Positions 8,474 through 17,125 of a DNA stretch of 37,788 nt are shown here, piece by piece. The stretch covers positions 1 to 37,788 of the forward strand of contig JAKSMO010000020.1 of assembly GCA_024400545.1 (NCBI GenBank), in the 5' to 3' direction. Position 1 is the first letter of the stretch; every line of letters starts with the position of its first letter. The position numbers were made by a program, and so were the translations under genes. The notes beneath the pieces were generated by a model. It was not told the DNA's origin and did no database searches. It saw only the letters and a list, made by a program, of their open reading frames with translations. Source of the stretch: Bacteroidales bacterium. Lineage in GTDB: Bacteria; Bacteroidota; Bacteroidia; Bacteroidales; P3.

Positions 8474-8561
8474 TTTGCATGGTGAATGCAATAATTATAC
8501 ATCTCATAACAAAGAATGATTCCCCGTCCGCTTGATGAATTTAACACTTTTTTTGCGGGAC

Positions 8562-8593
8562 AAGAAAAAAGGACCCCCGGGTGGGGGGTCCTT
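8562..8593 (-). terminator. Rho-independent terminator of the 1480-aa surface protein gene
   Basis: On the minus strand AAGGACCCCC (8593-8584) pairs perfectly with GGGGGTCCTT (8578-8569) around a 5-base loop, followed by a T-rich run (complement of 8564-8570). It lies 41 bases past the stop codon at 8634. Confidence 0.85.
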
Positions 8594-8633
8594 GACCAAA
8601 AACGTTAAATAAATGGACGACAGTTTGTCGGAA

Positions 8634-11600
8634 TTAGCGGATGACGACTTTGATGGCAGGGCGACGGCCGATGGATACCATATATACTCCGGTATGGGGA
8701 AGGGGGTAGAAACGGCGGTCGATGCATTGGTCTTGGAAGATTATGCGGCCGGAAAGGTCGTAGATGGTGAGTTGCTGGCCTTGGGCTCCTTCAATGGCGA
8801 GGGCACCGCTGGCGGTAAGGATGCGGATGCCGTCGGCAAGAATGGCGTCGATGCCTTGGAGGAGTTCGAAGGTGGCGGTGAAGGTGGAGTCGCTGACAAG
8901 GGTGATGGTGCGGATGGATTCGGTGACGCCGTCGTTCCATTGTGCGAAGCGGTAGCCGCTCAGTGCGGTAGCTGTGAGGGTGACTTCGGTACCCTCGGCA
9001 TATTGGCCGCTACCGGTAACGGTGCCCATGGTTTCGTCGGCACTGAGGACGGTGAGGGTGAAGATGCGGAGGTCTTCGGCAAAGAGGGCCTGGTATTGGG
9101 CGTCGGCCTGCACGGTGATGAGTCGCATTTGGTTGGTATCGCCATCACTCCACTGCAGGAAGTGGTAGCCGTCAAAGGGGGTGGCGGTGAGGGTGACCTG
9201 CTGGCCGTAGGGGTAGCTTCCACTGCCAGTAACGGTGCCCATGGTTTCGTCGGCAGAGGTGGCGGAGATGAGGAAGGTGTCGATGGCGAAGCTGGCGGTG
9301 AGGGTGGTGTCGCCAGATACTATCAGGGTACGGGGGTTGAGGGTGATACCATCGGTCCACATGACGAAATGGTGATGTTCGGCAGCCAAGGCAGCAAGGG
9401 TGGCAGTAGCACCAAGCATATAGCAGCCGCTACCAGTAACGGTGCCCATGGAGGTGTCGGCACTGAGTGCGCTTACGGTGTAGGTGAGTCGAACATTGAT
9501 GGAGGTCCAGCCCTCGGGAAGGTCGGCACCGCAGAGTGAGGCTACCGAAAGGGTGTGGATAGCGGTGGGGTTGAGGCCGGTGATGGTGTGGCTATTGGAT
9601 GCAACGGTATCGGTGATGCCGTTATAACGTACGAGCCACAAGGGACTTTCGCCAGTCCAGGTGAGAGTGACGGTGGAGTCGTTGAGGACTGTGGCAGTAA
9701 GGCTGTCGGCTATGGGTGCGGTGCTGCTGACGCAGACAACATTGAGGGCGAAACCATCGCGGACACCACTACCATCGGTATGGAAGATTACTTTAAGGAA
9801 GCCGCTTGGTGAGGTGTAGTCGATGGAGGCGTTGCCGCAATAACGATAGTCGTAGGCACCGGTTTCGCTGCTATAGAGGTAGAGGTAGTCGTAATTGTTT
9901 TCGGTTACGATGTCGCCATAGATGCGGAACGAAGAACAACCATTGGGGGAGATGAAAACGACTGTGTCGTTGCGGCTGTTGGAGTACTGACCGTTGAGGC
10001 CGCCATTGTCGGTGAGGATGGTGTTGCAAGAGGTGATGGTATCGTTGCCATCCATCACATGGAGGCCTGCAGCAACGAGGAATGGGCCGACCCAAGGACT
10101 GGTAGAACTACCGCAGACGGCGCGGAGATAGATGTCGGTAAGGCCATTGGGAATGGTGAGGGAGCAGGTGTCGGCGAGGATGCCGCTAATGAGTGTGAGG
10201 CTGTCGGTGCTGCAGCCGGATGTGCCATAACCCACTTGGAATGAATCGCCAGAGGGTGCATTCCAACTAAGGCTGGCGGTGTTTTCATTGATTGAAACAG
10301 ATACGTTGCGAGGCACTTTGCATGTGGGTGCCAGGGTGACGCTGATATTGTCGAGGTAGGAATTATAAAGGTAGGAGTTGCTCATCTGCACATGGCGGAA
10401 AGCGATGTGGAGGGCGTTGGCCGGGAGGTTGGTGTCGAGACTGAAGTCGTGTTCGTAATGAGTGGCTTGGTTAATGCGAGGAAGCGACTCGATAAGGACG
10501 AAGGTGGTAGTGTCGGCGGGGTCGCTCATGACGCCGATCTGCAGCATGCCGTTGGCGGTGCTGTACTGGCGGTAGTCGAAGCTGAGCTGGAGTTGCGCTA
10601 CGGGGGTGTCGAATACGGGAAGCACGGCCAGGCAGGGTTTGGTTGTTGAATAACCATGGAGCGAGAGGTAGGGGGTGGCATCCATAGCATAGGACGAGTA
10701 GGTGGTGACGAAAGCTTGAGGAGTATTAGTGCTGGTTGAGCCGCCGGTAATATGGAGACTGGGGAACTGCCAGCAGCTGGGCTGAGGATAGTTGCCATTG
10801 ATAACGGTCATATAATAGCCGCTAGTGGCAGCACCTTGGACGCTGTTGAAATCCTCGGAATAGGGGAGGGCGATGGCTGCAGGACAATTGGTGCGGCAGT
10901 TGATGGTGAGCGCATCGGCAGTGTCGCTGGCAGAGCAAAGGGCTTGAACTGAGAATTGGTAGCTGGTGTTGGGGGTGAGGCCGGTAACCGTGAAGGGGGA
11001 TGCATTGGCCACAAGGGTGGTGGCGGCAGCATCGCCATCGGCTGCATAGGTGACAATCCAAGCGGAGGCTGTGCCTACCTCATCCCAAGAGAGGATGATG
11101 GAATCGGAACCAGCGGCTTGGGCTGAGAGATTTTGAATGGCGCGGCAATTGGGCGCATTCTGGAGGGCGACGTTGTCGACATATATCCAGCTGTAGGTGG
11201 GTTTGGTGCCGGCAACAGGCATGTCGAGAGAGTCGATGGGGAGGTCCATGAGGGCAATATATTGGCCGGAACCAGCATAGTTGTCGAAGTATACTTCGGC
11301 ATGGAGGGTGGTATTAAGATTGGCGATAGTGATGGTGTCGACGGGCACGAAGGTGGCGGTGTCGGAAGGATTGGACATAACACCTACAATCATTCGGCTG
11401 ACGTAGCGTTCGGGGTAAGATGTGGAGGAACTGTAGCTTCTCATGTCGAAGCTGAGCATCAGGTTGGAAATGACGCCAGCGTATTGCGGCAGGGCAGCAT
11501 AGCTATAGAACTGTGTGCCGGTGATGCTCGAAGGCTGGTAGGCATAGAAGTAGAGGCAGGTGGTTCCGTCGCCATTGGTGGAGCTATAAGGATAGGGGTA

Positions 11601-13076
11601 TGCAGTAGAAGAGTTGGTGCCGCGATGCCAGCATTGGCTAATCTGCGAGATTGAACCTGTGTTATAGCTATTGAAGTTTTCGAGATAAGGAAGGTCGTCG
11701 GCGGTGAGGGCTACGCATGGGGTGATGAACTGGAACGTGGCTGCATTGCTGGTGTCGTCGGAACCGCAGATGGATCGGATGGTGATTGTGTACTCGGTAT
11801 TAGGAGTGAGCCCGTTGAGGGTGAGGGTGTCGGAACTGACTGCCAACTCGGTGCTGCCACCGATGGAAGGGCTGAAAGTGAGCATCCATTGATGAACGGT
11901 AGGAGCTGATTGCCACGAAAGGTGGGCAGCATAGGGGGTGAGATTGCTGAGACTGATGCTGTCGGGACGCAGGCAAGGAATGATGCCGAGGGTGTCGATG
12001 CTGAGCATGATGTTGGGACGCTGATTGGAGCTAGTGCCAGTGCGGGTGGCGGCACCAGCCAGGGTGCCAGCAGTAGCATCGTTGTCGTCCTGGGTGTAGA
12101 AGGCTGAGTTGGTGGCAGAGGTGTAGGCGTACTGTTGATTCAGTGAATAGTTGGCGCCTTGGCGACATACAGCAACAAGGAGATTTTCGGTGCCATTGTA
12201 GTAGTAAGGAGTGTTGAGCACAAAGGGCTGCCAGCCGGAAAGGGTGTCGAGGGAGCCGTTGGTGCTGGAATACACGGGTGTCACTTCGGAAAGGAGCGAC
12301 CAAGAGCCGACCTCGGTTTGGCTAGTGGAGCCGAGGTACATGTTGAGGCTCGTGTAAGCAAGGCCGCTACCAGCCTGCTTGTAGAACCAGAGCGTATCGA
12401 TGACACCGGAAACTCCGATTTCGCTAGCGGGATAGAGTTGGAGCGAGGTGCCGTTGTTGTAGTAGCTGCAGAAAGGGGGCTGGGCAGCAGCCGCGGTACC
12501 GTTGCCCACGACTACGCGGGTGTAGCCTGTGGCAGCGGGACTATTGGGATTGGTGGCAGCGATGGCGCTGGAGAGATTCCAGGTGCAAGTGGCACTCATC
12601 TCGAGGAAGTCGCCATTAGATACGGATTGAGAGCCATAGCCGCCAGCCCACGAACCATTGACATAGTAGCACCACCAGTTGGTGCTGGAGGCTAGATTGA
12701 GAGCGTCGTCGTGGTATTCGACAAATCCAATCATGCCACCAGAGAACTGGTAAGAGAAGCGAGAGTCGTAGGTGGCAATAGAATCGATGAGATCGATGGC
12801 CACAGCGCTGCCAGACCAACGGACGCCCCAAGCGAGGGCTACCTCGTCGCTGGAATCGTCCCAGCCGACCACGATGATGGCGCTATTGGAGCCTGAGCCG
12901 CACCAGAATTGAATGTCGGAGGCGCTGAATGTCATTTTTGCGCCATTTAGCGTTTGATTGTAGATGCCTAGCTGTGCCTTGTCGGGGTCGCCATAGCGGG
13001 TGTTGTTGGTGTTTTGTGCGAAGAGGGTGCTGATGAACATCAGCGCGGTGCACAGAGTTAGGAGTTTTTTTGCCAT
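8634..13076 (-). CDS. Giant T9SS surface protein (Fn3, adhesin, CUB, InlB repeats) downstream of a cobalamin riboswitch
   Basis: A 1480-aa exported protein. I start it at 13076, where MAKKLLTLC begins a signal peptide ending STLFAQ; the frame is open for 35 more codons upstream without one. The order is: a Trp/Gly-rich N-terminal domain of unknown family (about 30-180, with FWCGSGSNSAIIVVGW), fibronectin III (about 366-450), a cleaved-adhesin/MAM-like domain (about 460-640), Fn3 (640-727), a second adhesin-like domain (738-915), Fn3 (917-1000), a CUB-like domain (about 1010-1113), Fn3 (1117-1190), three InlB B-type repeats (1195-1398, each with MGTVTGSG), and a type A T9SS tail (about 1410-1480, IYDLSGRIIF, GVYMVSI). 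It should be attached to the cell surface. The riboswitch 216 bases upstream predicts repression by cobalamin. Ligand binding is inference. Confidence 0.93.
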   Translation of the reverse strand: MAKKLLTLCTALMFISTLFAQNTNNTRYGDPDKAQLGIYNQTLNGAKMTFSASDIQFWCGSGSNSAIIVVGWDDSSDEVALAWGVRWSGSAVAIDLIDSIATYDSRFSYQFSGGMIGFVEYHDDALNLASSTNWWCYYVNGSWAGGYGSQSVSNGDFLEMSATCTWNLSSAIAATNPNSPAATGYTRVVVGNGTAAAAQPPFCSYYNNGTSLQLYPASEIGVSGVIDTLWFYKQAGSGLAYTSLNMYLGSTSQTEVGSWSLLSEVTPVYSSTNGSLDTLSGWQPFVLNTPYYYNGTENLLVAVCRQGANYSLNQQYAYTSATNSAFYTQDDNDATAGTLAGAATRTGTSSNQRPNIMLSIDTLGIIPCLRPDSISLSNLTPYAAHLSWQSAPTVHQWMLTFSPSIGGSTELAVSSDTLTLNGLTPNTEYTITIRSICGSDDTSNAATFQFITPCVALTADDLPYLENFNSYNTGSISQISQCWHRGTNSSTAYPYPYSSTNGDGTTCLYFYAYQPSSITGTQFYSYAALPQYAGVISNLMLSFDMRSYSSSTSYPERYVSRMIVGVMSNPSDTATFVPVDTITIANLNTTLHAEVYFDNYAGSGQYIALMDLPIDSLDMPVAGTKPTYSWIYVDNVALQNAPNCRAIQNLSAQAAGSDSIILSWDEVGTASAWIVTYAADGDAAATTLVANASPFTVTGLTPNTSYQFSVQALCSASDTADALTINCRTNCPAAIALPYSEDFNSVQGAATSGYYMTVINGNYPQPSCWQFPSLHITGGSTSTNTPQAFVTTYSSYAMDATPYLSLHGYSTTKPCLAVLPVFDTPVAQLQLSFDYRQYSTANGMLQIGVMSDPADTTTFVLIESLPRINQATHYEHDFSLDTNLPANALHIAFRHVQMSNSYLYNSYLDNISVTLAPTCKVPRNVSVSINENTASLSWNAPSGDSFQVGYGTSGCSTDSLTLISGILADTCSLTIPNGLTDIYLRAVCGSSTSPWVGPFLVAAGLHVMDGNDTITSCNTILTDNGGLNGQYSNSRNDTVVFISPNGCSSFRIYGDIVTENNYDYLYLYSSETGAYDYRYCGNASIDYTSPSGFLKVIFHTDGSGVRDGFALNVVCVSSTAPIADSLTATVLNDSTVTLTWTGESPLWLVRYNGITDTVASNSHTITGLNPTAIHTLSVASLCGADLPEGWTSINVRLTYTVSALSADTSMGTVTGSGCYMLGATATLAALAAEHHHFVMWTDGITLNPRTLIVSGDTTLTASFAIDTFLISATSADETMGTVTGSGSYPYGQQVTLTATPFDGYHFLQWSDGDTNQMRLITVQADAQYQALFAEDLRIFTLTVLSADETMGTVTGSGQYAEGTEVTLTATALSGYRFAQWNDGVTESIRTITLVSDSTFTATFELLQGIDAILADGIRILTASGALAIEGAQGQQLTIYDLSGRIIFQDQCIDRRFYPLPHTGVYMVSIGRRPAIKVVIR
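9017..9460 (-). repeat. Three DNA-level direct repeats inside the InlB-repeat region
   Basis: A 24-base element beginning TAACGGTGCCCATGG occurs at 9017-9040 and 9230-9253, with a diverged copy at 9437-9460, spaced 213 and 207 bases apart. Each encodes the core MGTVTGSG of an InlB B-type repeat. The near identity at DNA level suggests fairly recent duplication or conversion. Confidence 0.8.
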
Positions 13077-13292
13077 AGTTTTGAAAACTATTACTTTTTT
13101 TTGATGTCGATGGCAACGAAATATGGGTGCCATTGGCGGGTTAAACAATAGCTTTCGGGGCAGAAAAAATACGTGGAGCAAATAGGCGCAGCAAGCCTAC
13201 GACATGGATCGGCGAGCCACAACAACCATGGCCAACAGAAAGGTTGGTCTTGGCGAATATCTCCTGCTTTTTCCTCGAAAGCGTTCAATAAC

Positions 13293-13491
13293 AATCGATT
13301 TGGCAGGTCTTCTGACTTTGCTCGCCTTTCTTCGGAGCCTTCCCACGCGACTATGGCGCCGAGCAGTGGCATTATGATGGAAGAAGGTTTGGTAAAATGA
13401 GCTTACAGCTGCGGGACAGTTCGGGAATTTCACCCGATTCCCATTTTCATGCTAATTACGCTAAATGAATATTTTTGAATGAAATACGATT
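13293..13491 (-). promoter_or_regulatory. Cobalamin riboswitch
   Basis: Read on the minus strand it shows the conserved parts of the Cobalamin family in order. There is a GGGAA...GGTGAAATTCCC segment (about 13445-13423), then CTGTCCCGCAGCTGTAA (about 13418-13402). GCCACTG follows near 13370 and GGGAAGGC near 13344. Last is the B12 box AGTCAGAAGACCTGCC (13317-13302). A closing P1 stem can form between about 13482-13491 and 13293-13301. It faces the 1480-aa surface protein gene, whose start lies 216 bases downstream with no other gene between. The family normally lowers expression when cobalamin is bound. No T-tailed terminator is obvious in the leader, so control may act on translation. Confidence 0.93.
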
Positions 13492-13526
13492 ATTCAGATA
13501 GCATAATGGGCAACCAAATCGAGGTG

Positions 13527-13534
13527 CAAAAGTA
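13527..13534 (-). promoter_or_regulatory. -7 element of riboswitch promoter
   Basis: On the minus strand TACTTTTG (13534-13527) matches TAnnTTTG. It would start the transcript near 13520, about 30 bases before the riboswitch. A clear -33 element is not seen. Confidence 0.55.
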
Positions 13535-13785
13535 CGAAGATTTTTTGAATTGACGAAATTTTCTCATCAATTCATTAAGGATGGAGAATAAAGCATAGGC
13601 TCCTCAAACAAGTTTGTTTGGTTTATCAACTATCGAGAAGAAATGGCCTGTTGGCTGGGAGGATGCTATATCCTATCGGTTGCTATTAAATATTTGGTGG
13701 GTGGAAGATAATATAATGATACTACGGAGAATATTCGTTATATCCCCCGTAGTGTCGATGAGTATGCAACGTAGGTATGTGCAGG
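13535..13785. other. Gap between riboswitch promoter and cohesin-like gene
   Basis: No gene is supported. The only structure I see is a small palindrome, CAAACAA (13605-13611) with TTGTTTG (13614-13620), which has no T run on the minus strand. It is at best a weak candidate end for the cohesin-like transcript. Confidence 0.4.
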
Positions 13786-16700
13786 CTACATTATCTTTGT
13801 TAGTCGCTTTACGTGTGAGCCGTTGGGGGTGGAAATGACGAGGAAATAGGTGCCTGCGGGCAAGTCGGAAGTGGAAAACTGGTGTTTTATGGCGCCATTG
13901 AGTATGTGGTGCTGGAGTTGGTGTCCGGAAACATCGTAGAGTTGGAGCGATAGCATGGGAAGTGATGAAGTGAGGGTGACATGATTGGTGGCTGGATTGG
14001 GGTAAAGCAGCATGGCCGTTGGGTCGGCTTCGGCAATGCCTTCGCTGTTGATGGTGAGATGCAGAGTGATGGTGGAGTCGCATCCATAGGATGTGGTTCC
14101 ATACCAGGTGTAGGAGCCCGATGCGGTGTAGGTGTCGCCTTGCCAAGTATAGCTGTTGGAGGAGGTGGCTATGATGGTGTCGGCTGAGGAGTAGTGCACC
14201 GTGAGATGGAGGGTGATGACAGAGTCGCAGCCGGCTGCATTGGTCAAAAGGTGGGTGGCGATTGTGTCGGAGAAGGTATAGAGATTGCCATCAATCCAGC
14301 GGAGGCTGTCGCAGACTTCGTGGAAATCGGTGGCTGCGGTAGTATATCGGATGGTGAGGTTGAGGGTGACAACGGAATCGCAACCATAGATGGAAGTGAG
14401 TTGCTGTTTGGCGGTGTCGACGGAAGTGGTATAAGTAATGCCGTTAGACCAGGTGTATGTATCGCATGCCGACTGGATGTCGAGGGTGTCGTGAGAAGGA
14501 TGGATGAAAAGTTGTAGTCCGATAAGGGAATCGCAGCCGACGGAGTTGATAAGCGTGTCGGCATCGATGGTAGAGGCAGTATAGGTGTTGCCATTCCAGA
14601 TGAAGGAGTCGCAGGCAGAATAGGTTTCGAAATTATTGGTAGAGTACTTGAGGTGAAGATGAAGGGTGATGAGAGAGTCGCAACCAGAGTTGTTGATGAG
14701 GTGATGTGTGATGGTGTCGGACGGGAAGGTGTGAGTGGTGCCGAACCAGGTGTAGGCATCACAGGCAGTATCGTAAATGCTGGAGGAAGAAGAATGGCGC
14801 ACCGTAAGATGGAGCGTGATAAGCGAGTCGCACCCTACGCTATTAACGAGATGGTGGGTAGCGGAAGTGTTGCTAAGGGTATAGAGGTTGCCATCAATCC
14901 AGCGGAGCGAATCGCATAGATTGTAGCTGTCGGTGCCAGCGGTGGAATAATGGATGGTGAGCTGGAGCGATACGGTGGAGTCGCAGCCTACGGAGTTGAG
15001 GGTGTGGTAGGTGGCAGTAGTGGAGGCTGTGTAGATGGAGTCGTGCCAAAAATAGGAGTCGCAGGTGGTGTGGGCAAGCGCGGTGGCGGAAGTGGGTAGG
15101 ATGGAAAGATGGAGGACATGTAGGGTGTCGCGTCGATAACCAGGCGCAAGATGAGAATAAGTGCCTCCGGCAGAGAGTGTATCGGCGAAGAAAGTGAAGT
15201 GTTGGTCGGGACAGATATTCTGATAAATATGGAGGGTGTCGATAGGGTTGGGTACTACAACAATATCAGAATAGCCGTTAAGTATGGATAGCCTATTTTG
15301 GCCTTGCTCATCTGACAGGATGACTTGCGAAACGCTGAAGCTATGGGAGCCGAAGTCGATAGAATCTGAAGGCCGAAGCAGGGCGGAGAGAAGTGTGCCT
15401 GAGGCGCCATTGAGAGGCTGATTGCTGAGAGACACAAGAATGACACGAGTGACAGAATCGTTGACTCTGGCAGTGGTGAGATAATGGCTATTGCTGCGGG
15501 AATTAGTGGCAAAATGGTCGAGAATGTAATGGTGATGGGGGTAGATGAAGTCGAATTGAACGGCTGTGATGGGGGTATAGTTTTCGAGGGAGAACTGGAC
15601 CAATGCACTATCAACACGCAACAGAGTGTCGGGTGTGATGAGGGTGAAGATATTAGGAGTGAAGCGAGTGACTGAAATCGTAACATTGAATATAGTGTGA
15701 ACAGAGTCGTTGCTGTAGATCTTCATGGTGGAGGAATAGGTACCCTCGTTGTTTTGGTTATAGGCAAGGTGTAGTGGGGAAGATTGGCCAGGGGCTACGG
15801 TGATAGGGAGTGAGTCGAGAAGTGAGAAGTCGTTGTGTAGAAATAGGACTCTGGTGATGATGAGGGGAAGGGTGCCGCTGTTGACTACTTGGTAGGTGGC
15901 TCTGGCAGGACTGGTGATAGGAATACTGCCCATATCGAAAACCGAAAGGGAGCTGTCGATATCGGGTCCGTCAACAGTTACAATGCCGCTATAACTATCG
16001 GAAACAACGTTGGCAGCAGTACTGTCGGCAAGGACGGTGTTGACAAGCGGGATGGAAAAGTCGCCATGCCCGCCAAGGACGACTTCGAAACTGCATAATG
16101 CGCTATCGTTGCCAAGGAAAGGCAGGTTGGCAAGGCTGAAAGCAATAAGGGAGAGGGTGTCGGCACGAACAGTTGCCGAAGTGATATGGCCTTGGGTACG
16201 GCTGCTCTCGACCCGAAAACTGCCGGGGACATAATGAAAGTATGGCGGAAGAATTATTTGGGTCTGTAGGCCGACGATGGGGGTCATGTTGTTCATGCCG
16301 ATGAAAAGACGGGCGATGCTATCGGTTTGGCCAGCGGCATTGAAAAGATGAAGCTCGTTAACGGCGTAAGGGGTAGCGGTGATGGTGATGATGCTGTCGC
16401 CAGCAGGGGCGTTGGAGTGGATAGTGGCAGTGGCAGTAAATGGACCAGGAACAGTTGGGGTGAAACGTATGGTAAAGGTGCTGGTGTTGCCAGCATAGAT
16501 AGTAACATCGTGACGTGTACAGGAGAGTGTGGTATCGGAGAATGTAATATTGGAGATTACGAGCGTTCGATTGCCGGCATTGCGAATAGTAAGGTTGGCG
16601 GTGTTTTGGGTAAGGAGGGGACAACGGCCAAAATTGAGTGTGGTGTTGGCTGCAATGCGAGGCGCATAAATGGTTATGGTGCCAGAAGATGTGGAATTGG

Positions 16701-17112
16701 TGAGGAGGGTGCTATCGGGGGCATAGAGGGCAGCATTGCGTAGGTAGGTAGTGACCACGCCTGAGGTGTTGCCAAGTACAAGCTGAAAGGTAAGGAGGGC
16801 ACCGGAGGAACCAAGGAGCGCATGGGGGGAGGCTGCTTGGACGTGGAGTGAATCTCCGGAAACGTATGCTGAGAGGGTGTGCCCGTTGGTGCGGGTCCCA
16901 TTCATCTGGCAGGAACCGGCGACAAAGCTATAGCGTCCGGCAAGGGGAATGCTAAAATGAAATGAAGCTACAGAGTCGGTGTTGGATAAGGATATAGTGA
17001 CGGTGACGGTGCTGCCCGCATTGCCAGATGTGGATCCTAACGATAAGGTGTTAGCTGCACGGACTGAGATGCTCAGAAAGAAAATGGCAGTGAATAAAAA
17101 GATCTTTTTCAT
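13786..17112 (-). CDS. Secreted protein with three cohesin-like domains, Cys-repeat array and T9SS tail
   Basis: A 1108-aa exported protein with signal peptide 1-19 (FLSISVRA). Three cohesin-like modules alternate with Ig-like ASH/HYDIN-type modules: cohesin-like 22-150 (LSLGSTSGNAGSTVTVTISL), ASH-like 153-248, cohesin-like 250-380, ASH-like 383-485, cohesin-like 488-620. Seven repeats of about 49 residues follow (about 680-1022), with the pattern CDS.xW...GCDSxxTLxLT; the last has lost its first Cys. A type A T9SS tail ends the protein (about 1028-1108, LLYPNPATNHVTL, YDVSG, LPAGTYFLVI). The start lies 13 bp after the stop of the protease gene, so the two should form one operon. Cohesins bind dockerins in cellulosomes, and the protease carries a dockerin-like domain. 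I am sure the gene is real, but less sure that the cohesin-like modules bind dockerin rather than acting as structural beta-sandwiches. Confidence 0.93.
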   Translation of the reverse strand: MKKIFLFTAIFFLSISVRAANTLSLGSTSGNAGSTVTVTISLSNTDSVASFHFSIPLAGRYSFVAGSCQMNGTRTNGHTLSAYVSGDSLHVQAASPHALLGSSGALLTFQLVLGNTSGVVTTYLRNAALYAPDSTLLTNSTSSGTITIYAPRIAANTTLNFGRCPLLTQNTANLTIRNAGNRTLVISNITFSDTTLSCTRHDVTIYAGNTSTFTIRFTPTVPGPFTATATIHSNAPAGDSIITITATPYAVNELHLFNAAGQTDSIARLFIGMNNMTPIVGLQTQIILPPYFHYVPGSFRVESSRTQGHITSATVRADTLSLIAFSLANLPFLGNDSALCSFEVVLGGHGDFSIPLVNTVLADSTAANVVSDSYSGIVTVDGPDIDSSLSVFDMGSIPITSPARATYQVVNSGTLPLIITRVLFLHNDFSLLDSLPITVAPGQSSPLHLAYNQNNEGTYSSTMKIYSNDSVHTIFNVTISVTRFTPNIFTLITPDTLLRVDSALVQFSLENYTPITAVQFDFIYPHHHYILDHFATNSRSNSHYLTTARVNDSVTRVILVSLSNQPLNGASGTLLSALLRPSDSIDFGSHSFSVSQVILSDEQGQNRLSILNGYSDIVVVPNPIDTLHIYQNICPDQHFTFFADTLSAGGTYSHLAPGYRRDTLHVLHLSILPTSATALAHTTCDSYFWHDSIYTASTTATYHTLNSVGCDSTVSLQLTIHYSTAGTDSYNLCDSLRWIDGNLYTLSNTSATHHLVNSVGCDSLITLHLTVRHSSSSSIYDTACDAYTWFGTTHTFPSDTITHHLINNSGCDSLITLHLHLKYSTNNFETYSACDSFIWNGNTYTASTIDADTLINSVGCDSLIGLQLFIHPSHDTLDIQSACDTYTWSNGITYTTSVDTAKQQLTSIYGCDSVVTLNLTIRYTTAATDFHEVCDSLRWIDGNLYTFSDTIATHLLTNAAGCDSVITLHLTVHYSSADTIIATSSNSYTWQGDTYTASGSYTWYGTTSYGCDSTITLHLTINSEGIAEADPTAMLLYPNPATNHVTLTSSLPMLSLQLYDVSGHQLQHHILNGAIKHQFSTSDLPAGTYFLVISTPNGSHVKRLTKIM
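14045..15070 (-). repeat. Seven tandem Cys-Asp-Ser repeats (coding)
   Basis: Seven units of about 147 bases encode the CDS...W...GCDS repeats of the cohesin-like protein. Units 2 and 6 share CDSLRWIDGNLYT and an identical 19-base DNA block (14285-14303 and 14888-14906), four units apart. This points to block duplication or gene conversion within the array. Confidence 0.85.
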
Positions 17113-17125
17113 GGCTTGGCGTGTT

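Larger units (their letters stand above)
7727..8561. other. Long gene-free region with repeats and a large hairpin
   Basis: No intact gene is supported over more than 800 bases. The region holds a pair of diverged direct repeats (about 7926-7994 and 8305-8370), a 19-bp hairpin (8014-8076), and a short TGTGTCAA-type tandem repeat (8443-8473). The two direct repeats share a frame whose differences fall mostly at third codon positions, which hints at remnants of a lost coding sequence. I cannot name the parent family. Confidence 0.5.

Noticed and set aside
8613-9539. 308-codon plus-strand frame across the InlB-repeat region
   Set aside because: It is a shadow of the repeated surface-protein coding strand, rich in Gly/Asp/Val. 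The minus-strand frame has recognisable domains and a sorting signal.
13077-13181. N-terminal extension of the riboswitch-linked protein to the first in-frame ATG
   Set aside because: It would place 35 non-signal residues before a clear signal peptide that starts at 13076. The shorter start fits export.
13605-13620. Palindrome as terminator for the cohesin-like gene
   Set aside because: The stem is short, has almost no loop and no T run. It is more likely chance in AT-rich DNA.
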